This document shows positions 1-5,400 of a DNA stretch of 6,467 bases, piece by piece. Within the stretch, counting starts at the first letter, position 1. Each line of letters opens with the position of its first letter. The notes under the pieces are model-generated. The model ran no database searches. It worked only from the letters and a program-made list of their open reading frames with translations, and was not told the origin of the DNA. Both the position numbers and the translations under genes were made by a program. This stretch comes from Ruminococcus sp. (GTDB taxonomy: Bacteria > Bacillota > Clostridia > Oscillospirales > Ruminococcaceae): contig JAAVHM010000161.1 in the NCBI GenBank assembly GCA_014799675.1, forward strand, positions 1 to 6,467. The letters are read 5' to 3'.

Positions 1-334
1 AAGGGGAGTGGGTCTCTCCGGCGGTCAGAAGCAGAGAATTTCCCTTGCAAGGGCGTTGGCGATACGTCCCTCAATACTGATACTGGACGATACAACTTCG
101 GCGGTAGACCTTGAAACGGAAAAGCAGATACAGGAAAATCTGCGTAACCTTGATTTCAAGTGTACAAAAATAATTATCGCGCAAAGAATTTCCTCCGCAA
201 AGGACGCGGACAAGATAATTATTTTAAAGGACGGAAAAATTTCCGAGTGCGGAACACATGAGGAGCTGCTCCAAAACAAGGACGGATATTACACAGAAAT
301 ATACAACCTGCAAAACGGACAGTCGGTAGGTTGA
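1..334 (+). CDS. ABC exporter half-transporter with degenerate ATP site, C-terminal fragment (5' end outside window)
   Basis: Only the last ~110 residues of an ATP-binding domain are present. The frame is already open at base 2, and the GTG at 8 lies inside the conserved block before the LSGGQ signature (bases 14-28), so it is not a start. After the signature comes a Walker B strand, ILILDD, in which the usual catalytic glutamate is aspartate (codon 89-91). The switch-loop histidine is replaced by glutamine (AQR, codon 182-184). The canonical C-terminal GTHEELL block follows. Loss of Glu and His with a perfect LSGGQ is the known pattern of the non-catalytic partner in heterodimeric exporters such as TM287 of TM287/288. 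The next gene, 27 bases downstream, has the complementary pattern, so the two are inferred to form one multidrug/lipid-type exporter in the cytoplasmic membrane. The N-terminal membrane domain is presumed to lie to the left of the window. The substrate cannot be read from sequence. Confidence 0.93.
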   Translation, partial: RGVGLSGGQKQRISLARALAIRPSILILDDTTSAVDLETEKQIQENLRNLDFKCTKIIIAQRISSAKDADKIIILKDGKISECGTHEELLQNKDGYYTEIYNLQNGQSVG

Positions 335-349
335 TTTACACCAAAAAAC

Positions 350-355
350 GGAGGT
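350..355 (+). promoter_or_regulatory. Shine-Dalgarno site for the second ABC subunit
   Basis: GGAGGT lies 6 bases before the ATG at 362, in the 27-base gap after the stop of the upstream ABC gene. It is a strong ribosome site and fixes the start. No promoter or terminator is visible in the gap, which supports co-transcription of the two subunits. Confidence 0.8.
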
Positions 356-361
356 GAGCTT

Positions 362-2134
362 ATGGCACGAAATAAATACGATATTGACGAGACCCTTGAA
401 TCCCCCTTTGATATAAAGCACTTAAAGCGGGCTATGGTCTATGTTTCGCGGTATAAAAAGCGAATGATACTGTCCCTGACCCTAAGCGCGCTGGCGGTGA
501 TTATCGGACTGCTTTCGCCTGTTATAACCCAGTACGCTCTGGACGTGGCTATTCCCGAAAAAAATATACCCAAGCTTCTTGTTATGGCGGGACTTCTTCT
601 GCTGACTATCGTTGTGAACATAATTTTTTCGGCGACACGTTCCAAAATTATGACAAAGGTCGGTCAGGACATAATCTTCGACATACGGACAGACCTTTTC
701 GAGCATTTGCAGAAGCTGTCCTTTGAGTATTACGACAGCCGTCCCCACGGCAAGATCTTAGTGCGTATCATCAACTACATAAACAGCGTTTCGGACACCC
801 TTTCAAACGGTATAATCACCTTTATTCTTGAAATTTTCAACATTATTTTCATTGCCATATTTATGTTTGCAATGCACTGGAAAATGGCTCTTGTCATCAT
901 GGCGGGCGTACCGTTCCTTGCGGGCTTTATCCTGCTGATAAAAAACGGTCAGCGTAAGGCTTGGCAGAAGGTGAACAACAAAAGCTCCAACCTTAACGCA
1001 TACCTCCACGAGGGTATTGTGGGCGTAAAGGTCACACAGCTTTTCAGCCGTGAGGAAGAAAATTCAGAGATATTCGGCAATCTTTCCGAGGCGTACCGCG
1101 GCGCATGGATGAAAGCGGTAACATACAACAACCTGCTTTGGCCCACCGTTGATACAATTTCAACAGTAGTGGGAGCTTCCATTTATTTTGTGGGACTTTC
1201 GATACTGGGTCCCGCTTCCGTGTCATTTGGTACAATTGTTGCCATGTCAAGCTACGCCTCACGTTTCTGGCAGCCTATACTTAACCTTGCGAACCTTTTC
1301 AACAACTTTGTGAACGCGGTCTCCTATCTTGAAAGAATTTTCGAGACTATGGACGAACCTATCAAGGTCGACGACAAGGAAAATGCCGAGGAGCTTCCCA
1401 CGATCGAGGGAAACGTGCGGTTTGAAAATGTTACCTTTGCATACGACGAGAGCAAGACGGTGCTGAAAGACCTTTCGTTCAGCGTTAAAAAGGGCGAGAA
1501 CATTGCCCTTGTGGGACCAACGGGAGCAGGCAAGACCACCATTGTAAACCTTATTTCAAGGTTTTATGACGTAACTGACGGCGCGGTTCTTATTGACGGT
1601 CATAACGTTGAGGACGTGACATTGAAATCTCTCCGTTCCCAAATGGGAATAATGCTTCAGGACAGCGTTGTTTTCAGCGGCACTATTGCGGACAATATCC
1701 GTTACGGAAAGCTGGACGCTACCATGGAGGAAATTACCGCGGCTTGCAAAACTGTCCGCGCAGACGAGTTTATAAGGGAATTCCCCAAAGGGTATGACAC
1801 GGAGATAACCGAGGGCGGCTCAACGCTTTCACAGGGTCAGAAGCAGCTTATCGCCTTTGCGAGAACACTTATCAGCGACCCGAAAATTCTTGTGCTTGAC
1901 GAAGCGACCTCCTCAATCGACGCAAAGACGGAAAAGCTTTTGCAGGAGGGCTTGCAGAGGCTTCTTGAGGGCAGAACTTCCTTTATCATCGCACACAGGC
2001 TTTCCACCATACGGAACTGCGACAAGATAATGTATGTTTCCGACATGGGCATAACCGAGTGCGGCACGCATGAGGAACTGCTTGCTAAAAAGGGAGACTA
2101 TTATAAATTGTACAATGCTCGGGAAGCGGTTTGA
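362..2134 (+). CDS. ABC exporter half-transporter, catalytic (TM288-like) subunit
   Basis: This is a full-length 590-residue type I (B-family) exporter half, with an N-terminal membrane domain and a C-terminal ATPase. Hydrophobic segments lie near residues 36-62, 70-91, 151-171, 173-193, 262-282 and 286-306, giving the expected six helices. In the ATPase domain I see an A-loop tyrosine (Y361), Walker A GPTGAGKT (385-392), Q-loop Q433, signature LSQGQ (489-493), Walker B ILVLDE with catalytic E514, and switch histidine H545. The catalytic residues are intact, but the first signature glycine is Gln. TM288 has the same LSQGQ variant, and in heterodimers this signature faces the partner's degenerate site. 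The upstream gene supplies the good LSGGQ and lacks the catalytic Glu and His, so the pair should hold one active and one non-hydrolysing ATP site. Drug, peptide or lipid export are all possible; the substrate is not determinable. A terminator follows directly. Confidence 0.96.
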   Translation: MARNKYDIDETLESPFDIKHLKRAMVYVSRYKKRMILSLTLSALAVIIGLLSPVITQYALDVAIPEKNIPKLLVMAGLLLLTIVVNIIFSATRSKIMTKVGQDIIFDIRTDLFEHLQKLSFEYYDSRPHGKILVRIINYINSVSDTLSNGIITFILEIFNIIFIAIFMFAMHWKMALVIMAGVPFLAGFILLIKNGQRKAWQKVNNKSSNLNAYLHEGIVGVKVTQLFSREEENSEIFGNLSEAYRGAWMKAVTYNNLLWPTVDTISTVVGASIYFVGLSILGPASVSFGTIVAMSSYASRFWQPILNLANLFNNFVNAVSYLERIFETMDEPIKVDDKENAEELPTIEGNVRFENVTFAYDESKTVLKDLSFSVKKGENIALVGPTGAGKTTIVNLISRFYDVTDGAVLIDGHNVEDVTLKSLRSQMGIMLQDSVVFSGTIADNIRYGKLDATMEEITAACKTVRADEFIREFPKGYDTEITEGGSTLSQGQKQLIAFARTLISDPKILVLDEATSSIDAKTEKLLQEGLQRLLEGRTSFIIAHRLSTIRNCDKIMYVSDMGITECGTHEELLAKKGDYYKLYNAREAV

Positions 2135-2157
2135 ACAATTATTTTAGTGTTTGTTAT

Positions 2158-2198
2158 AAGCTATGCGGTAATTTTTTACTGCATAGCTTTACATTTTT
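2158..2198 (+). terminator. Rho-independent terminator of the ABC operon
   Basis: A 14-bp inverted repeat pairs 2158-2171 with 2176-2189 around a TTTT loop, with one G-U pair and no mismatch. It is followed by a T-rich tract ending in TTTTT at 2194-2198. It begins 24 bases after the ABC stop codon. The 3' arm overlaps the -35 element of the next gene's promoter. Confidence 0.82.
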
Positions 2199-2216
2199 CG
2201 CAAAAAATGCTATAAT
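2188..2216 (+). promoter_or_regulatory. Sigma-A promoter of the patatin-like gene
   Basis: TTTACA (2188-2193), a 17-base spacer, then TATAAT (2211-2216) preceded by TGC, which makes an extended -10. Transcription should begin near 2223, leaving a short leader of about 25 bases before the TTG start. The -35 shares two bases with the terminator stem of the upstream operon, so the gene is independently transcribed from a very compact junction. Confidence 0.78.
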
Positions 2217-2234
2217 TGATTTAGTAATATAATT

Positions 2235-2239
2235 AAGGG
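2235..2239 (+). promoter_or_regulatory. Ribosome binding site supporting a TTG start
   Basis: AAGGG lies 9 bases before TTG at 2249. An in-frame TAA at 2234-2236 closes the frame just upstream, and no ATG or GTG in frame precedes the glycine-rich oxyanion loop. The first in-frame ATG (codon 28) would delete that loop. TTG is therefore the only plausible start. Confidence 0.65.
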
Positions 2240-2248
2240 TGTGACGTT

Positions 2249-3544
2249 TTGAAAGCATATAATGAAATAGGTCTTGTTTTAGGCGGCGGCGGAGCTAAAG
2301 GTGCATATCAAATTGGAGTTTTAAAAGCCATGTCGGAATGTAGAATTTTAGGTAATGTAACTTCTGTTTCCGGCACATCTGCCGGTGGATTAAACGCTAT
2401 GATGCTTGCAGGATTGGATTGTCATGATTTATATCATACTGTTTTTAAAATGGAAAGTATATGGCGCGACTTTAAATTTGAACATTTTACAGGCACTATG
2501 CTAACAAAACCTGAAATTTTAAAATCATTAAAATTTATTTATGATGTTGATCAAACGCCTACAAATATTTTTTGTTTTGGAATATTTAATCAAAAAGGAA
2601 TAATGAAATTAATTGATGAAAATATTAGCTTGGAAAAATTATGTAAAAATCCAATGGATTGTTATATTAATTGTCATAAGTTTTGGTGGCTTCCGGTAGA
2701 AAAAAGCTATGAAACATTTTATATTACAGATAGTTTTACACCTTGTCAATTAAAAAATATAGCTTTGGCTACCGCTGCTATACCGTTTCTTTATAAACCT
2801 CGAGTAATAGGTGACAAAATTTGCGATGACGGCGGTATAGGCTCTAAGGCTAGTCTCGAAAAGGGAATTTCTAATATCCCTTTTAAAATACTAATTGACA
2901 AAGGATACACACAGATTATAGTTGTTCATTTTGGCAATAATTTACGTCTTGAAGTGGATAAGAATGTAAATGTTATAGAAATACACCCTGATAGTATTAA
3001 ACCAACAGATACATTTGATTTTAGCAAAACAAGTGAATGGATAGATTTGGGTTATCGTGACGCAAAAAAACAATTTGAAAAAAACAGATTATTTGTTGAC
3101 GGAGTTAAAAAAGGACATATTCAAAGAGTAGAAAAGTCGTATAAATGGGGAAAAACAAAACCAATCAACGATATGGAAGAAATTGCATTAGCTATAAAGG
3201 AACTCAGAGAAGAAATAATTATTTATGGTGATTATGCAAAATTTATTGCAAAGTTGAACGAAGCAATTTCAGGTCTACCCAAAGCGGCTACTGTAGTTGG
3301 TTCAATAACTACAGTGGTAGCTTTGAGCAATGTGCTTGCACCTATGGGTGGGGTATTTAGTTTAATGTCAATAGGTGTGGCTTCCGGAATTGGTTCATTT
3401 AGTCTAATAAAGAAACTTATTAATACTTTTTTTATAGTAGGTGGGGCAAACATTTTAACTAAATTTATTAAATATGAAGTTTTTGTTATGGATAAAGAAA
3501 ATTACAAAATAGCGTTATATTTAAAGGATATAAAAAATAAATAG
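2249..3544 (+). CDS. Patatin-like phospholipase with hydrophobic C-terminal extension
   Basis: The 431-residue product starts at TTG. The patatin serine lipase fold is clear: oxyanion loop GGGGAKG (12-18), nucleophile elbow GTSAG with Ser44 (42-46), and the catalytic-dyad DGG with Asp194 (194-196). Such enzymes cleave acyl chains from phospholipids or related lipids. The conserved catalytic domain seems to run to about residue 275 (block LGYRDAKKQF). A charged linker follows, then a glycine-rich, strongly hydrophobic stretch at about 347-403 that could hold two or three membrane segments, and a Lys-rich tail. There is no signal peptide, so the enzyme probably acts on the inner face of the membrane. 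The gene is far more AT-rich than its neighbours: 13 G+C in the 60 bases at 2521-2580, against 30 in the 60 at 1501-1560 of the ABC gene. It has its own promoter and no co-transcribed partner. Horizontal transfer is inferred. A defence-type lipase is one possibility, an ordinary lipid-remodelling enzyme another. Confidence 0.9.
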   Translation: MKAYNEIGLVLGGGGAKGAYQIGVLKAMSECRILGNVTSVSGTSAGGLNAMMLAGLDCHDLYHTVFKMESIWRDFKFEHFTGTMLTKPEILKSLKFIYDVDQTPTNIFCFGIFNQKGIMKLIDENISLEKLCKNPMDCYINCHKFWWLPVEKSYETFYITDSFTPCQLKNIALATAAIPFLYKPRVIGDKICDDGGIGSKASLEKGISNIPFKILIDKGYTQIIVVHFGNNLRLEVDKNVNVIEIHPDSIKPTDTFDFSKTSEWIDLGYRDAKKQFEKNRLFVDGVKKGHIQRVEKSYKWGKTKPINDMEEIALAIKELREEIIIYGDYAKFIAKLNEAISGLPKAATVVGSITTVVALSNVLAPMGGVFSLMSIGVASGIGSFSLIKKLINTFFIVGGANILTKFIKYEVFVMDKENYKIALYLKDIKNK

Positions 3545-3590
3545 CATAATATTTATTGCTTAATGTAATAAAAATATTTGCAGTTTTATG

Positions 3591-3619
3591 TTGAAATTTC
3601 TGCAAAAAAGTGCTATAAT
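3591..3619 (+). promoter_or_regulatory. Sigma-A promoter of the carboxypeptidase gene
   Basis: TTGAAA (3591-3596), a spacer of exactly 17 bases, then TATAAT (3614-3619) with a TGC extended -10. It is near consensus and should be strong. Predicted transcription starts near 3626, about 53 bases before the ATG at 3679. The region around its -10 closely resembles the promoter before the patatin gene. Confidence 0.82.
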
Positions 3620-3678
3620 TAATTTTATGCGAAAAAAACAAGCCGTGTTTAAAATTACGGCGGAAAGGCTGCATAAAA

Positions 3679-4611
3679 ATGCGAGGAATAAAATACTTAT
3701 TAATTATATCGGTCTTGCTTATTCTGCTGGCGTTTGTGCTGACAAATTTTGCTTTCAAAAGGGACAGCGATGAGCAGGAAAACGCGTCGGAGACAGTTAC
3801 GGTGTCTTTGCCCGAGACCGAAATCGAAATCGAAAACGGGGAGGAAGAGGAGGACTTGGACGCTGACAATAAATGGGCGATGTTCCTTGTGAACAAGCAA
3901 AATCCCCTGCCAAAGGATTATGACAGCATTATAGAAACGGAGCTTGTCTACGAGGGCGACAAGAACGGCTACATTGACAAGCGCGCCGCAAAGTACGCCA
4001 AGGATATGTTTGCCGCGGCTCTGGAGGACGGTATCGACCTTTGGGTAGTTTCGTCCTACCGCACTATTGAGTACCAGCAGCAGAACTTTGACCGCAGCGT
4101 CCAGCAGCGTATGGACAACGGCATGACCTACGACGACGCTTATGCGGACACTCTGCGGGAGGTCGCAATGCCCGGCGAAAGCGAGCATAACGCGGGTCTT
4201 GCAATGGATATAATGTCCGTAGAGTACACAAGCATGGACGACGCGGGCTTTGAGGATACCAAGGCTTTTGAATGGCTTGACAAGCACGCGGCGGAGTACG
4301 GCTTTATCCTCCGCTATCCCAAGGACAAGGAAAGCATTACAGAGATAATCTACGAGCCGTGGCATTACCGTTTTGTGGGAATTTATTACGCAAACGAGAT
4401 AAAGGAAAGCGGTCTGTGCTTAGAGGAATATTTTGCGGAACGCGGCTGGACTGACGAGGACGGAAAGGCGGTAAAAATGCGGGGTCCCTTTGATGAAGAA
4501 GAGAAAAAGCCCGACGAGACCGCAGTTACAGAGCCTACAGTTTCAACAGAACCCAAAAAGACCATGCCCGCTGTAGACCGCAACGAGCAAAAGCTTACAA
4601 TTATAGTATAA
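3679..4611 (+). CDS. Membrane-anchored D-alanyl-D-alanine carboxypeptidase, M15B/VanY family
   Basis: The 310-residue protein probably removes the terminal D-Ala from peptidoglycan stem peptides outside the cell. Residues 4-25 are a hydrophobic signal-anchor with no lipobox cysteine. Residues 26-65 are an acidic spacer. The zinc peptidase domain covers about 65-250: SSYRT with Arg128, SEHNAGLAMD with zinc ligands His170 and Asp177, and EPWH with catalytic Glu226 and third zinc ligand His229. All key residues are intact, so it should be active. Residues 272-300 are Glu/Lys/Pro/Thr-rich and look disordered, perhaps a wall-spanning or low-complexity tail. The ATG at 3679 has a modest site (GGAAAGG, 10 bases upstream) and puts the hydrophobic anchor at the N-terminus. 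The gene stands alone between its own promoter and a terminator. It has no vanHAX or two-component partner, so housekeeping wall trimming is more likely than glycopeptide resistance. Confidence 0.93.
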   Translation: MRGIKYLLIISVLLILLAFVLTNFAFKRDSDEQENASETVTVSLPETEIEIENGEEEEDLDADNKWAMFLVNKQNPLPKDYDSIIETELVYEGDKNGYIDKRAAKYAKDMFAAALEDGIDLWVVSSYRTIEYQQQNFDRSVQQRMDNGMTYDDAYADTLREVAMPGESEHNAGLAMDIMSVEYTSMDDAGFEDTKAFEWLDKHAAEYGFILRYPKDKESITEIIYEPWHYRFVGIYYANEIKESGLCLEEYFAERGWTDEDGKAVKMRGPFDEEEKKPDETAVTEPTVSTEPKKTMPAVDRNEQKLTIIV

Positions 4612-4628
4612 TATTTACCAATTATTAT

Positions 4629-4659
4629 AAAAGGGCACGTGTTTGATACGTGCCTTTTT
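4629..4659 (+). terminator. Bidirectional terminator between convergent genes
   Basis: A 12-base inverted repeat (4629-4640 with 4648-4659, core GGCACGT/ACGTGCC, loop GTTTGAT) has A residues on its left arm and TTTTT at its right end. One G-U pair occurs in the stem. On the plus strand it ends the carboxypeptidase transcript. Read on the minus strand it also ends in a T run (CCCTTTTAT) just past the methyltransferase stop, so it can serve both converging units. Confidence 0.85.
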
Positions 4660-4668
4660 ATGTTGGTT

Positions 4669-5367
4669 TTATATTCTTTCTGCCGTAAGACAAGCCCATG
4701 TTTTTGCGGCAAGCTCGTCGGTGACGGTCTCCTCGTCAAAGGAGGTTATTTTAAGTCCGCAGAGACTTACCGCCTGCAAAATATCGGTAAGGGCAAAACG
4801 CTTTTCGCTTGCCTCGGGAAGCTGCCGCTGAATATTGCTGAAACGGTGCTTGCTGACTAAGCACACGCCCTCCTTGTAAAAGGGGTGGAAATCTATGCAG
4901 ACAAGCTTCCCGCCTGTTTTCAGCATTTTGCTTATGTTCCCGAAAAACGTCTCAATATCGTAAAAATAATGTATCGTGCCTCTTTTTATTATCACCGCGT
5001 CGAAGCTGTCAAAAAAGCGTTCGTCCATGTCAAGAACGTCGCATACCTCGTAATTTATGCTTACCCCTGCCGCTTTTGCGGTTTTTAAGGCGTATCTTTT
5101 ACCGTCCTCGAAAACGCCGAAAATCGTTACCTCCGCGCCCATGCAGACCATAGGGATCGCGTAAGAACCGTCCGTGTCGGATATTGCGGCAATTTTCAGA
5201 CCTTTGTAATCCTCGAAGTATTCCGCAAAATCCTCCAGCATGGCGGAGGGGTCTGCCGCGATTTTCTTTGCGCGGTCGGCAGGCTCGCCGTTTTTGTAGG
5301 CAAAATAATCATAAGCGTTGTAATCCTCGGCATTTTTAAATTCTGTTGGAATGGAGTATTCTATCAT
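4669..5367 (-). CDS. Class I SAM-dependent methyltransferase-like protein with altered cofactor loop
   Basis: The 232-residue cytoplasmic protein has a Rossmann methyltransferase layout. A strand and loop lie at 58-68, followed by a helix and MGAEVTIFG (76-84). CDVLDM follows at 109-114, then the strand FDAVII at 122-127, and LKTGGKLVCIDFHPF at 149-163 matches the usual motif after strand 5. The family match is therefore good. However, the SAM-binding glycine loop, normally of GxGxG type, reads ISDTDGS, and the acidic residue expected at the end of strand 2 is Gly84. Cofactor binding may be weakened, or this may be a subfamily with a different loop. Methyl acceptor unknown. ATG at 5367 is preceded on the minus strand by a good GGAGA site about 8 bases upstream. 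It lies 33 bases after the stop of the gene at 5401 and is probably co-transcribed with it. Confidence 0.78.
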   Translation of the reverse strand: MIEYSIPTEFKNAEDYNAYDYFAYKNGEPADRAKKIAADPSAMLEDFAEYFEDYKGLKIAAISDTDGSYAIPMVCMGAEVTIFGVFEDGKRYALKTAKAAGVSINYEVCDVLDMDERFFDSFDAVIIKRGTIHYFYDIETFFGNISKMLKTGGKLVCIDFHPFYKEGVCLVSKHRFSNIQRQLPEASEKRFALTDILQAVSLCGLKITSFDEETVTDELAAKTWACLTAERI

Positions 5368-5375
5368 TTTTTTCG

Positions 5376-5380
5376 TCTCC
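5376..5380 (-). promoter_or_regulatory. Shine-Dalgarno site for the methyltransferase-like gene
   Basis: On the minus strand GGAGA precedes the ATG at 5367 by about 8 bases, inside the 33-base gap between the two minus-strand genes. No promoter or terminator is evident in that gap, which favours a two-gene transcript. Confidence 0.7.
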
Positions 5381-5400
5381 GTTTCAATCGAAAATCAGTA

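Noticed and set aside
2249..3544. CBASS or other multi-gene defence operon
   Set aside because: Neither neighbour is a nucleotide cyclase, ubiquitin-like system or sensor. Only the lipase itself fits, so a complete defence system cannot be claimed.
3536..3557. Possible terminator after the patatin gene (AATAAATA / TATTTATT)
   Set aside because: The stem is only A-T pairs, includes the stop codon and has no T-run behind it, so it is expected to be too weak. Patatin transcripts may read into the peptidase gene.
3588..3773. A 61-codon plus-strand open frame before the carboxypeptidase
   Set aside because: Its start lies upstream of the promoter -10, it overlaps the real gene in another frame, and no ribosome site precedes it.
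3486..3896. A 136-codon minus-strand open frame spanning the intergenic region
   Set aside because: Serine-rich, low-complexity translation overlapping the patatin end and the peptidase start. No ribosome site or family motif seen.
3700..4365. A 221-codon open frame on the minus strand
   Set aside because: It lies fully antisense to the carboxypeptidase, whose zinc-site motifs, promoter and terminator are clear. Long antisense frames are common opposite genes with such codon use.
3679..4611. Vancomycin resistance determinant
   Set aside because: VanY-type peptidases alone are common in Firmicutes. No ligase, dehydrogenase, VanX-type dipeptidase or sensor-regulator pair is present.
4639..4860. 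Small plus-strand open frames after the terminator
   Set aside because: One begins in the terminator loop, and the open frames are antisense to the methyltransferase-like gene. They are shadows.
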